Positions 23,322 to 32,751 of a stretch of 35,885 nucleotides of DNA are shown one piece after another. The stretch spans positions 1 through 35,885 of the forward strand of contig JAJQCV010000114.1 of NCBI GenBank assembly GCA_021202525.1, in the 5' to 3' direction. Each line of letters opens with the position of its first letter. The first letter of the stretch is position 1. Origin of the DNA: Akkermansiaceae bacterium (GTDB lineage: Bacteria > Verrucomicrobiota > Verrucomicrobiia > Verrucomicrobiales > Akkermansiaceae). Both the position numbers and the translations under genes were made by a program. Below the pieces are notes generated by a model. That model saw only the letters and a list, made by a program, of their open reading frames with translations. It had not been told where the DNA came from and made no database searches.

Positions 23322-23930
23322 CTACCACCACAGAATGGCGCAAAGCAGGATGGCGGCCCCATAGGCCATGCCGCCCAGGCACAGGGGAGTCCACCAGGAG
23401 GGTTTGGAACAGATTTTGTTGACCATGTCCCGGTAGAGGTAGGGTTTTCCTATCCAGAGGAGGGAGAGGAAGATGACAATGTAGCACCAGACGGGGATGA
23501 GCAGACGCGTGACCGGATCTTTCAGATAGGCGGCAAAGAGGAGGGGGGAGGCCACCATCAGCCCGAAGAGGCCGAGAGCCCGCGGGAAGAGCAGGTTTTT
23601 TACCTGGGTGATCATCAGGACCAGAAAGACGGGGCAGGCAAGCTGGAGCAGCCAACGGATGCCCTCGAATTCCGCCAGATCCACGCGGAGGGAACTCAGG
23701 ATTCCCAGCCCCTGGGGAGCCACGAGCAGGAAGAACCAGAACAGGCCCGCCGCCAGCAGAATCTGGGCGAGCAGATGGTTGCGCGGAGAAGCCAGCAGAA
23801 ACGCCTGAGTTTGCTGTCTTTTCACCAGGGCGAACAGATGGCCGAGCAACAGAACGGAACCCAGGACATACCCCGCCACATGCAACGGTATCATTTCATA
23901 CGGATGCTCAAAGGAGGTGTACGGGTTCAT
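23322..23930 (-). CDS. Multi-pass membrane protein of unknown function
   Basis: A 202-residue protein with about six membrane helices: residues about 14-35, 53-70, 90-107, 115-133, 143-160 and 181-200. The first begins IPLHVAGYVLGSVLLLGHLFALV, with a His on each side. Short charged loops (KRQQTQAF, GKPYLYRDMVNK) are probably cytoplasmic. The layout resembles small quinone- or haem-handling membrane subunits, but no diagnostic motif lets me name it. It lies 149 bp upstream of the sulfatase on the same strand. Confidence 0.65.
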   Translation of the reverse strand: MNPYTSFEHPYEMIPLHVAGYVLGSVLLLGHLFALVKRQQTQAFLLASPRNHLLAQILLAAGLFWFFLLVAPQGLGILSSLRVDLAEFEGIRWLLQLACPVFLVLMITQVKNLLFPRALGLFGLMVASPLLFAAYLKDPVTRLLIPVWCYIVIFLSLLWIGKPYLYRDMVNKICSKPSWWTPLCLGGMAYGAAILLCAILWW

Positions 23931-24056
23931 CTGAACGCTAACCTTAATGATTATCCCGTATTCGTAAAGGCGAATCAGCGGGAGAAGGAAGAAAATTCCA
24001 TCACTTTCCGCCTTCCGGACCGCGGAACGGCCCTTCCGGCAGGGAAAAAGAGTTTC

Positions 24057-24740
24057 TTACGAGTCCTTGGTGACTTTTTCAAACGTGGGGTCGTCAACTG
24101 GCGCTATTTTCCCGTCTGCGTAAAGTACCATGATAGCTCCCTGGTGGCGTTCCAGAGCAGGAACCACGATTTCATCAAAGTCCTGCGAGGTGATGACGCT
24201 GCGGCCGTCAATGGGGTTGCCGTCGCTGAGCCACGGCTTGTTCCTCAGGGCCTGGCCGCGGGCCACGTTCATGGGACGTCCCTTCCGGTTGTCCAGCCAG
24301 CTGGTATAGGAGACGGTGTCCGGTCCGGCGGGCTGGTTGGAGTCGTTGGAGTTAAAGTAGGTAAGGTGCTTGTCATTCTTGCAGCGGAAGGTGTCCGGGA
24401 GCGTGTGGGGCTCCTTGTCCGTGAGGGGGATCAGGTCCGGCTGGCCGGCGTTGACGATGGGGGCTAGGGCGTTCCACCAGTTACGGCAGGCCTTGGCGCT
24501 CAGGAGGCTGTCCTTCATGCCGCTGGAGGGAAGCTTGCCCCCGTTCTGGGCTGCGAATTCCTTGCCCCAGTCGCTCAGCCTGTGAAGATTGTCCGTGCAG
24601 CGCGTCCGTGCAGCCGTTTCCGTGGCGTGGGAATATACCGTGTAGGAAATGCCCGACAAAAGGGCGAGAATGGCGATGACCACGAGAACTTCAATGAGCG
24701 TGAAACCTTTGCTGCGTGAGGTAAATGAGCGGGCTTTCAT
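24057..24740 (-). CDS. Type II secretion/type IV pilin-like pseudopilin
   Basis: A 227-residue protein with a class III prepilin signal: basic leader MKARSFTSRSKG, cleavage before the Phe in GFTLIEVLVVIAILALLSG, and Glu at mature position +5. After the hydrophobic helix comes a variable region and a C-terminal part with FDEIVVPALERHQGAIMVLYADGKI; the VLYADGKI-like end (usually H-x-G-x-x-N-V-L-F-x-D-G-H) is the hallmark of the DUF1559/PulG-like pseudopilins that are multiplied in Verrucomicrobia and Planctomycetes. A start at 24740 is set by the leader, and AGGAA precedes it. No secretion genes lie nearby. The protein probably joins a pilus-like or secretion assembly in the envelope. Confidence 0.85.
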   Translation of the reverse strand: MKARSFTSRSKGFTLIEVLVVIAILALLSGISYTVYSHATETAARTRCTDNLHRLSDWGKEFAAQNGGKLPSSGMKDSLLSAKACRNWWNALAPIVNAGQPDLIPLTDKEPHTLPDTFRCKNDKHLTYFNSNDSNQPAGPDTVSYTSWLDNRKGRPMNVARGQALRNKPWLSDGNPIDGRSVITSQDFDEIVVPALERHQGAIMVLYADGKIAPVDDPTFEKVTKDS

Positions 24741-25137
24741 GATTTCCTGCCATTGTACATGATTGTCGCCGCTTGAAAAGCCAGAAACTGTTTCCGCAGG
24801 TGAAAAGCCGCGCCTGTTTCCAATAGGCTGCATGGGCGGCTGTCCTGATGGCAAGTGAGTGTCTTACGGAATATTCCGACGGGATATTACCGGGAGCCCG
24901 TCCCCGGATATGACACAGGGAAAGACGGGGCTTCCTTCCCCCACATAGGAACGTGCCTGTCCGCAGGGAGGCCGGGGCATTCTTTCCATGTGAGGCATGG
25001 GCGCCGTGCCGCGCAGGGACCCCTTACCAAACCGCGCATCCGGGACGGACATGGCGGAGGCATGTTCTCCGGAAACGGAAAAGGCCGGTCCCGTGGAGGA
25101 ACCGGCCTGGTGGTAAACAGGAATGGTGCGAGACCGC
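24741..25137. other. Gene-free stretch between tpiA and the pseudopilin gene
   Basis: These 397 bp hold the tpiA terminator (25079-25108) and presumably the promoter of the pseudopilin gene. No protein-like reading frame is visible on either strand. Confidence 0.55.
25079..25108 (-). terminator. Intrinsic terminator of tpiA
   Basis: On the minus strand AGGCCGGT and ACCGGCCT form a perfect 8-bp stem around a 10-12-nt loop, followed by a short TTTT-type run. It begins 29 bp after the tpiA stop codon. Confidence 0.7.
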
Positions 25138-25902
25138 TTATTTGGCGGCTGTGACCAGCGCGGCGAAGGATTCCGGCTTCAGGGACGCGCCGCCCACCAG
25201 GGCGCCGTCAATATCCGGCTGGGCCATGAGCTCTTCCACGTTTTCCGGCTTTACGGAACCGCCGTACTGGATGCGTACCTTGGCGGCGGTGTCCGCGCCG
25301 AAGACGTCCGCAACGACCTTGCGGATGAAGGCGTGCGCTTCCTGGGCTTCCTTGGAAGTGGCGGTCAGGCCGGTGCCGATGGCCCAGACGGGTTCATAGG
25401 CGATGACCAGGTTGGCGACTTCTTCCGGCGTCAGGTCCTTGAGGCCGCCCTTGAGTTGGATTTCCAGCACGGGTTCCAGGATGCCTCCCAGGCGTTCGTC
25501 CTTGGTTTCTCCGATGCAGAAGATCGGGGTGATTCCGGCGGCGATGGCCTTCTTGATCTTGGCGTTGATGATGGCGTCCGTTTCACCGAAGTACTGGCGG
25601 CGTTCGCTGTGGCCGAGCACCACGTATTTGAGGCCCAGCTCCTGGAGCATGCTGGTGGAGATTTCACCGGTGTAGGCTCCGTTGTCGTACTGGGAAACGT
25701 TCTGGGCGCCGATGGCGATGCATCCGCAGCCGCCCAGGGCGTTCAGCACGGAGGGGATGGTGGTGAAGGGAGGAACGATCACGGTGTCGCAGGCGACGTC
25801 CTTCCCCTTGAGGATGGTTTTGAAGCTTTCGATGAATTGGGCGCCTTCAGCGGGGCCGATGTTCATCTTCCAGTTGGCGGCAATAATTGGTTTGCGGGAC
25901 AT
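25138..25902 (-). CDS. tpiA: Triosephosphate isomerase
   Basis: Interconverts dihydroxyacetone phosphate and glyceraldehyde 3-phosphate in glycolysis, in the cytoplasm. The 254-residue length is standard. Active-site residues are visible: Asn10 and Lys12 in AANWKMN, the electrophilic His in VLGHSERRQYFGE, the catalytic Glu in AYEPVWAIGTG, and the phosphate-gripping loop just after it. RIQYGGSVKPEN near the C-terminus is the second phosphate-binding block. No Shine-Dalgarno sequence precedes the ATG; an AT-rich TTAATTCATTCCATTT lies there instead. It probably has its own promoter at the end of rsmB. Confidence 0.97.
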   Translation of the reverse strand: MSRKPIIAANWKMNIGPAEGAQFIESFKTILKGKDVACDTVIVPPFTTIPSVLNALGGCGCIAIGAQNVSQYDNGAYTGEISTSMLQELGLKYVVLGHSERRQYFGETDAIINAKIKKAIAAGITPIFCIGETKDERLGGILEPVLEIQLKGGLKDLTPEEVANLVIAYEPVWAIGTGLTATSKEAQEAHAFIRKVVADVFGADTAAKVRIQYGGSVKPENVEELMAQPDIDGALVGGASLKPESFAALVTAAK

Positions 25903-25930
25903 AAATGGAATGAATTAATCAGGAGCAGGC

Positions 25931-25958
25931 ATTGTTGACAAATCGGGGCCGAGGTCAA
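25931..25958 (-). promoter_or_regulatory. Possible tpiA promoter
   Basis: On the minus strand TTGACC (25953-25958) and AACAAT (25931-25936) are spaced by 16 bp. The -35 box overlaps the rsmB stop codon. The transcript would begin about 20-25 nt upstream of the tpiA ATG. Confidence 0.45.
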
Positions 25959-27193
25959 GCACAGATCAAGAGGGCCGCGTATGCCCCGTCCGATTTTTCC
26001 TCCTGCGGAAGGACGAGTTTTTCTTCCTTCAGGGTCCATTCCGGATGGTCCTTCAGGAATTCCCGGACCAGCAGTCCGTCTTCCTCCGCGTCAATGGAAC
26101 AGGTGGAATAAACAAGCCTTCCTCCCGGTCTGACGGCGCGGGAGGCGTTTTCCAGAATGCTCCGCTGGAGGGCGGCCAGCCGCCGGATTTCCTCCGGATT
26201 CAGGCGCCAGCGTACATCCACGCGGCGCTGGATGACGCCCGTGTTGGAGCAGGGCACGTCCAGCAGCACGGCGTCGAAACGCTTTTTCCATTCCGGAGGG
26301 CAGGGCTGGACCCAGTCCGCCTGGGCCGTGACCACGGAGGAGGAGCCGTACCTTGCCAGATTTTCCCGCAGGACAGGCAGACGGTGTTCGTGAAGATCCG
26401 TGGCGGTGAGGCGTGCTTTTCCTCCGGTGGCGGCGATGATGGCTGCGGATTTTCCTCCAGGGGCGGCGCAGGCGTCCAGGATTTCCTCATCCGGCTGCGG
26501 CGCCAGCAGGTCGATGGCGTAGCGGGTGGAGGGGTCCGCTACATACAGGGCGCCGGCGTTGATGTCTTTCAGCGGCAGGAGGCCTTCCACAGAGAACCAG
26601 CCGGGAGCGCCGCCGAGCGGGACGAGGCCCTCCGGGGTTTCATTCAGGGGAATGAGGGAATTGGCGCGTACATAGAGCCGCGGCGTGGTGTTGTTCCATT
26701 GAAGGAGTTTCCGGGCGGCTTCCGGCCCGAACTGGGCCGTCCATTTTTCCACAAGCCATCGCGGGGTGGAATAAAGGATGTGGAGGGGGAGTTTTTCCCG
26801 TTCCGCCAGAATGGCTTTTTCCTTCCTCAGCACATTGCGCAGGATGCCGTTGACCACCCCCCGCAGGCGGGACGGCGCCAAATTGACGGTTTCATAGACG
26901 GCGGCATGGTCTGCCATGCCCAGCAGAAAGAGCTGGCACAATCCCAGTTGGAGAATGAGCCGCACGTTCATGTCCAGCCTGCCCTGGCGCAGCGTGCCGA
27001 TGACGTGGTCCAGCCAGCTCTGGTTGCGCAGAACGCCGAAGACCAGGGCCTGTACCAGATGTCTGTCCGCCGGGGACAGGGAGAGCCGCGAACATTCCCG
27101 GTCCACAAGGGTTTCCGCAAAGGCGCGGCCTTCGTGCCAGCGCGTCAGGCAGGCCAGGGCGGCCTGGCGCGAGTTGGAGAGGTTGCTGTTCAC
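25955..27193 (-). CDS. rsmB: 16S rRNA m5C967 methyltransferase (RsmB/Fmu)
   Basis: A 412-residue SAM-dependent methyltransferase that makes 5-methylcytosine 967 in 16S rRNA. The N-terminal 140 residues are the NusB-like RNA-binding domain (RQAALACLTRWHEG, then LVFGVLRNQSWLDHVI). The catalytic half has SAM motif I DACAAPGGKSAAI near 238, the catalytic motif VPCSNTGVIQRRVDVRW near 312, and the second cysteine motif VYSTCSI near 364. The start codon is GTG at 27191-27193; upstream there is no better start before the next gene. It lies 80 bp downstream-facing from the second sulfatase, reading toward tpiA. Confidence 0.93.
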   Translation of the reverse strand: MNSNLSNSRQAALACLTRWHEGRAFAETLVDRECSRLSLSPADRHLVQALVFGVLRNQSWLDHVIGTLRQGRLDMNVRLILQLGLCQLFLLGMADHAAVYETVNLAPSRLRGVVNGILRNVLRKEKAILAEREKLPLHILYSTPRWLVEKWTAQFGPEAARKLLQWNNTTPRLYVRANSLIPLNETPEGLVPLGGAPGWFSVEGLLPLKDINAGALYVADPSTRYAIDLLAPQPDEEILDACAAPGGKSAAIIAATGGKARLTATDLHEHRLPVLRENLARYGSSSVVTAQADWVQPCPPEWKKRFDAVLLDVPCSNTGVIQRRVDVRWRLNPEEIRRLAALQRSILENASRAVRPGGRLVYSTCSIDAEEDGLLVREFLKDHPEWTLKEEKLVLPQEEKSDGAYAALLICA

Positions 27194-27273
27194 CGGGGCA
27201 CTCTACCTGCGGAATGGGGAAGTTTCAACCAGCAAAAAAGCGGAAAGGAACGGAAAGTTGCGGAGATTTCCCC

Positions 27274-28845
27274 TTATTGCCTGTCTTTCCGCGGACTGCC
27301 CACTTCCTTTTTGTAGATGGCCTGAAGCCGTTCCAGTTGTTTGGGCTGTTTTTCCGCCAGATTGTTCCTTTCTTCCGGGTCCCTGCTGATCTGGAACAGG
27401 AGCCACTGGCCGTTTTTCCTGGTCAGTTTCCAGCCGTCCCCGGTGATGATTGTGTGGTCAATGACAATGTAGTCCCTCAATTTGCCCGGTTTGCCCATCA
27501 GCATGTTTTTGTAGGAAACGGCATCCTTGCCCGCAGGCATGCGGATTCCCGCCAGGTCGGCAAAGGTGGCCATGTGGTCGTAATTGGCCACCAGGCTGTG
27601 GCAGACTTTTCCGTGCGGGAGGGTTCCGGGCCAGGAAACGATCATGGGTACGCGGATGCCCCCTTCATGGTTGGTCCATTTCAGGCCCGCCATGTTGACC
27701 ATGGCGTTTTTCAGGCCGATTTTCCCGCGGTTGCCGCGGAAGACGTCCAGCAGTTCCCCGCTCCCGTCCACCACGCCGCCGTGGTAGTCGAGGCCGCGGC
27801 CGCGCCCCTTGTCCGTGCGGTAGTAGATTTCATGCCCGTTGTCGGATGCGAAGATGATCATGGTGCGTTTTTCCAGGCCCAGCTTGTGCACCTGGGAGAC
27901 GATGGCCCCCACCTGCCTGTCCAGCTTGTCCACCATGGAGGCGTATTCCTCCGCCGCCGCGCCGCATTCCTTGTTGCCGCCGGAGGCGTTGGCGTAGGCC
28001 TTGCGTATTTCAGGGTTTCCGGCATAGATGTTTTCCGCGGGGGGGATGTCCACCGGCCCGTGGGGAAGGTTGGTGGAGAAGAAGATGAACATGGGCTTTT
28101 TGCGGTTTTCCTCCATGAACTTGAGGGTTTCCTGCAGCATGGCGTCCGGGGCGTAGGTGACTTTGCCCTCCCGGCTGCCGCGGCGTTTTTCCGTGGCGCC
28201 CCGGGAGTAGTTTTCCGGCGTTTTTCCTGCATCGGCGTGCGTGTTTCCTTCCAGAGGCAGGCGTTCCCCGTTTTTCCAGAGGAAGGAAGGATAGTAGCCG
28301 TGGGCGCGCACGTGGTCCATGTAGCCCACGTAATGGTCCCATCCGTGGCGCTGCAATTCCTCGTGCCAGGTGGTGAAGCCCCAGTCCAGCTTGCCGAACT
28401 GGGCCGTGACGTAGCCGGCCTTTTTCAGCATTTCCGGGAGGAATACTTCCTGCGGGGTGGGCTTGATGCCTGCCCTCCGGGCTGCCTTCTGTTCAAATTC
28501 CTCATTGCTCCAGCCTTGTTTTTCCGCCGTGATGACCAGTCCGCCGGGCGTTTCCGAGTAGGATTTGGAGTGGCTGTCATGCACGCCCATGAGCAGGGAG
28601 GCGCGTGCCGGGCAGCAGTACTGGCTGCTGTAACACCTGGTGAACATGATGCCCTGTTCGGCGAGGCGGTCGATGTTGGGCGTTTTGACGAGACTTCCGC
28701 CGTAGCATCCCAGCAGGCCCATGCCCATGTCGTCCGCATAAATGAGGATGATGTTGGGTTTGGGAGGGGTTACGGCTGCCTGGGAGAGGCCGGCAGTCAT
28801 CAAAAGGGCTGCCTGCAGGAAGAGTTGCAGGAAAGTGTGCATCAT
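27274..28845 (-). CDS. Secreted sulfatase (S1 family) with divergent Lys/His motif
   Basis: A 523-residue sulfatase. The start at 28845 (tandem ATGs 28845/28842) gives the signal peptide MMHTFLQLFLQAALLMTAG ending SQA. The metal ligand block IYADDMGMG, the C-x-P-x-R site in SQYCCPARAS (formylglycine Cys77, followed by a second Cys78), and FASDNGHE are intact. The block usually read as G-K-W-H-L-G is GKLDWGF here, so the conserved Lys is kept but the His position is replaced; this variant suggests a different S1 subfamily and substrate from the sulfatase at 21607-23172. NHEGGIRVPMIVSWPG is the typical C-terminal core. It likely acts on host sulfated glycans in the periplasm or outside. The terminator of argG ends close upstream. 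Confidence 0.92.
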   Translation of the reverse strand: MMHTFLQLFLQAALLMTAGLSQAAVTPPKPNIILIYADDMGMGLLGCYGGSLVKTPNIDRLAEQGIMFTRCYSSQYCCPARASLLMGVHDSHSKSYSETPGGLVITAEKQGWSNEEFEQKAARRAGIKPTPQEVFLPEMLKKAGYVTAQFGKLDWGFTTWHEELQRHGWDHYVGYMDHVRAHGYYPSFLWKNGERLPLEGNTHADAGKTPENYSRGATEKRRGSREGKVTYAPDAMLQETLKFMEENRKKPMFIFFSTNLPHGPVDIPPAENIYAGNPEIRKAYANASGGNKECGAAAEEYASMVDKLDRQVGAIVSQVHKLGLEKRTMIIFASDNGHEIYYRTDKGRGRGLDYHGGVVDGSGELLDVFRGNRGKIGLKNAMVNMAGLKWTNHEGGIRVPMIVSWPGTLPHGKVCHSLVANYDHMATFADLAGIRMPAGKDAVSYKNMLMGKPGKLRDYIVIDHTIITGDGWKLTRKNGQWLLFQISRDPEERNNLAEKQPKQLERLQAIYKKEVGSPRKDRQ

Positions 28846-28883
28846 GAATAGTACGGCAGGGACAATTCCCTCTATCAATAAAT

Positions 28884-28918
28884 AAAAAGCCGCCCGGAAA
28901 ATACTTTTCCGGGCGGCT
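28884..28918 (-). terminator. Strong intrinsic terminator of argG
   Basis: On the minus strand AGCCGCCCGGAAAA and TTTTCCGGGCGGCT form a perfect 14-bp stem with a 3-nt loop, followed by TTTTT-A-TTT. It starts 18 bp after the argG stop codon and insulates argG from the sulfatase gene. Confidence 0.9.
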
Positions 28919-28936
28919 GGCAAGATGCCGGGGGCT

Positions 28937-30229
<1,293 letters not shown>

Positions 30230-30679
30230 GTACGTCAGTGATTAGTGTGCGCGGCCATGATGCCCCATTCCCTTTCCGGTGGAAAGGACAAAATCGTCTT
30301 GTGCGGCGTCCTTTTTTCAATATTCCCTTCCGGGACGGGGCAAGGGAGATGGGCGGAGTTTTTGCCTTGATCCGTCAGGGAGGGGATGGGGAGGGAACAG
30401 GAAGAAGAAAAGGGGAAGGAGGGAAGGTTCCCGGAAGGGCGGAGAAACGGCGGTTCCGGAGATGGTTAGGAAGAGTTAAGCAATTCCGGACGTCCTTTCC
30501 CGGAAGGAGTTTCCCGGCGGCGTATTCCGCGGCCCGTTTGTGGAAGAAACAGGCATTCAGGGTCATAGGTGTATGGCCGGGAAAAGGCCGGATGACATTG
30601 AAAACAGCTTGAATTTGATGAAATTGAAAAAAAGCGCTTGATTTTTCACCGCGGGGCCTCTACTTATTCCGCCGAACTT
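30230..30679. other. Gene-free divergent region between argG and rpsN
   Basis: These 450 bp contain the promoters of argG and rpsN but no convincing gene. Positions 30370-30450 are strongly purine-rich on the plus strand (GGGGAGGGAACAGG type). A possible rpsN promoter is TTGATT (30638-30643), 17 bp, TACTTA (30661-30666), but its leader would be only about 7 nt. Confidence 0.55.
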
Positions 30680-30949
30680 ATGGCTAAGAAGAGCTGGATA
30701 GCAAGAGACAAGAAAAAGGCTGACACCGTCAAGCGCTACGCAGAGCTGCGCGAGCAATTGAAGGCTGAGAAGGATTATATCGGTTTAACCATGTTGCCCC
30801 GCAATGCAAGCCCGACCCGTATGGTCAACCGCTGCCTTGTTTCGGGACGCCGCCGTGCATTCATCCGCCGCTTCAAGCTTTCCCGTATTTCCTTCCGCGA
30901 ACTGGCCAATGCCGGAATGATCCCCGGTGTGACCAAGTCCAGCTGGTAA
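30680..30949 (+). CDS. rpsN: 30S ribosomal protein S14
   Basis: An 89-residue ribosomal protein of the small-subunit head. [13 protein letters not shown] opens the protein; [14 protein letters not shown] and [17 protein letters not shown] are the S14 signature blocks. It lacks the C-x-x-C pairs of the zinc-binding form, so it is the zinc-free (C-) type. The start ATG at 30680 is fixed by the MAKK beginning; the open frame extends upstream without homology. It stands outside any ribosomal-protein operon, and an intrinsic terminator follows, so it is probably transcribed mostly alone. Confidence 0.96.
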   Translation: MAKKSWIARDKKKADTVKRYAELREQLKAEKDYIGLTMLPRNASPTRMVNRCLVSGRRRAFIRRFKLSRISFRELANAGMIPGVTKSSW

Positions 30950-30983
30950 GAGGGGAAAAGGTTGCAGCCTTACAAAGATTTTG

Positions 30984-31017
30984 ACGCTAGGCTGATTTTT
31001 ATTTAGCCTAGCGTTTT
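30984..31017 (+). terminator. Intrinsic terminator between rpsN and the FmdB-like gene
   Basis: ACGCTAGGCT and AGCCTAGCGT pair perfectly over 10 bp around an AT-rich 11-nt loop, followed by TTTT when the last stem T is counted. Only three bases then separate it from the next start codon at 31021, so it also forms the leader of that gene. Confidence 0.75.
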
Positions 31018-31020
31018 GCT

Positions 31021-31281
31021 ATGCCCATATACGAGTATATTTCCGAACACCCCGACGATCCCGAACAGTCCTGTCCGGTGTGCCGCCGCGGTTTCGAATT
31101 GCGGAGGCCCGTGGACCGGGCGCCGCTTGAAAAGTGCCTGGTGTGCAAGCACCCGGTGCGCAAGGTGATCAGCCGGGTGAACGTCCCGGAAATCGCCAAG
31201 CCCCTGTCCGTTTCCGACGCCAAGGCCGCCGGCTTTACCGTACTGGAAAAACGGGACAAGGGTGTTTATGAAAAATTGTGA
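31021..31281 (+). CDS. FmdB-like zinc-ribbon protein
   Basis: An 86-residue protein. MPIYEYISEH is the usual FmdB-family opening; CPVCRRGFELRRPVDRAP and LEKCLVCKHPVRKVIS supply two Cys-x2-Cys pairs of one zinc ribbon (about residues 18-45). The rest is a short tail. FmdB-type proteins are called regulators after a methylotroph gene, but their biochemical role is unknown. The start codon follows a terminator hairpin without any ribosome-binding sequence. Confidence 0.85.
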   Translation: MPIYEYISEHPDDPEQSCPVCRRGFELRRPVDRAPLEKCLVCKHPVRKVISRVNVPEIAKPLSVSDAKAAGFTVLEKRDKGVYEKL

Positions 31282-31334
31282 CGTACAAAGCGTGTGCATG
31301 AGAACGGTTTTTCCCGTATTTTAAATTCAACGGA

Positions 31335-32747
31335 ATGAGTGATCCAGACCCTCTGAGTATTCTTGCGGCCTCCGGGGCCGCTGAAGTGCCTGTTATTGAA
31401 CCGGCGCTGGGTGGGATAGCGCTGGCAATGGCCGGCGTTGTCCTTTTCTTATTATTGAATGCGTTTTTCGTGGCGAGCGAGTTCGCCCTGATGAAGGTCC
31501 GCGAAAGCCAGCTGAACGCCGAAGAAGGCGCCACGGCGCGGACGAGGAGGAAGCTGGTCCTTGCCAAAAAGGCGGTCAGGCACTTGGACCTGTATTTGTC
31601 CGCCTGCCAGATAGGCATCACGCTTTCCTCCCTGGCCCTGGGCTTTTTGGGCGCTCCGTTCGTGGCGGAGCTGACGGCTCCCCTTCTGTATTCCCTGGGC
31701 CTGGAGGCCTCCGCACCCGTTTACTGGGCGGCCCTGGTTCTTACTTTTCTTTTCTTTGCCTGCTGCCATGTGGTTCTGGGGGAATTCCTTCCCAAGTGCA
31801 TGGCGGTCCGGCATCCCGGCAAGTCCGTCATGGCGGTGGCCCCCCTGCTGCATGCCTTTTACGCGGTGTTCAAGTATACGGGCATTCTCGGCCTGACCAA
31901 CGGAATCGCCCGGTTTATTATGAAATACCTGCTGGGAATTGATCCCGGCGCGGCGGCGTGCACCGTGCACAGCACGGATGAACTGATGTACCTGGTGGAG
32001 GAGAGCGAACGCTCCCGCGAACTGACCCGGCAGGAGGCGGAAATTTCCAAGAACGCCCTTGAATTGAACGATATGTGCGTGAAGGACGTCATGACGCCGC
32101 GTTCCGAAGTGGACGTGATGGACCTGACGGCTCCTTTTGAACAGAACTGGGCCCTGGCGCGGGAATCATGGCATACCCGTTTTCCGCTGGTGGAGGGGGA
32201 CCATCTGGACGAGGTGAAGGGCTGGGTGCACGTGAAGGACCTGCTCAAGCTCGTGGGCCAGGACAATCCGGACCTGATGAGCGTGAAGCGGGAATTGCGC
32301 GTGGTGCCGGATACGATGCCCCTGGACAGCCTGCTGACTTTCTTTCTGAAGGAGCACGCCCATTTTGCCCTGGTGGTGGACGAGTTCGGCGATTCCATCG
32401 GCCTCGTGTTCCTGGACGACATTCTGGAACAGATCGTGGGCGATGATATTCAGGACGAGTTTGACCGGGAGGAAATGCGGGAATTCGTCAAGACGGGCAA
32501 GGATACCTATGCCGTGAACGGCGCCGTCACCCTGTTTGACTTGGCGGACTACCTGCCGGAAATGGATCTGGATTGTCCGGGGGTGACCACGCTGGGCGGC
32601 TACATGATCAGCCAGCTGGGGCATATTCCGGAGGAAGGGGAGGAATTGAAGATAGGCCGCTACCGGGCCGTGGTGACGGGATCGGACGGCAGAAGGATCA
32701 CGCAGATTCTGCTGACCAGGCTGCCGGAGGAACAGGAGGGAAAATAA
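31335..32747 (+). CDS. CNNM/CorC (HlyC-type) membrane protein, probable magnesium efflux
   Basis: A 470-residue protein. The CNNM (DUF21) membrane domain spans about residues 25-200, with helices at 26-48, 85-110, 118-145 and 160-180. It is followed by a CBS-domain pair (about 215-350), where ELNDMCVKDVMTPRSEVDVMDL starts the first and FALVVDEFGDSIGLVFLDDILEQIVGD closes the second. A CorC/HlyC C-terminal domain (about 375-465) follows. Members have been named hemolysins, but evidence supports Mg2+/Co2+ transport. The ATG is 53 bp after the FmdB-like gene, with ACGGA just upstream. rnhB follows after 4 bp, probably in one operon. Confidence 0.9.
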   Translation: MSDPDPLSILAASGAAEVPVIEPALGGIALAMAGVVLFLLLNAFFVASEFALMKVRESQLNAEEGATARTRRKLVLAKKAVRHLDLYLSACQIGITLSSLALGFLGAPFVAELTAPLLYSLGLEASAPVYWAALVLTFLFFACCHVVLGEFLPKCMAVRHPGKSVMAVAPLLHAFYAVFKYTGILGLTNGIARFIMKYLLGIDPGAAACTVHSTDELMYLVEESERSRELTRQEAEISKNALELNDMCVKDVMTPRSEVDVMDLTAPFEQNWALARESWHTRFPLVEGDHLDEVKGWVHVKDLLKLVGQDNPDLMSVKRELRVVPDTMPLDSLLTFFLKEHAHFALVVDEFGDSIGLVFLDDILEQIVGDDIQDEFDREEMREFVKTGKDTYAVNGAVTLFDLADYLPEMDLDCPGVTTLGGYMISQLGHIPEEGEELKIGRYRAVVTGSDGRRITQILLTRLPEEQEGK

Positions 32748-32751
32748 TTCC

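Noticed and set aside
27214..28851. 545-codon plus-strand frame opposite the second sulfatase
   Set aside because: Antisense shadow of a gene with intact catalytic motifs.
28848..28878. TTGATA/TACTAT promoter for the second sulfatase
   Set aside because: The spacer is 19 bp and the -10 box touches the start codon; the AGGGA-CAAT-TCCCT dyad inside it is short enough to be chance.
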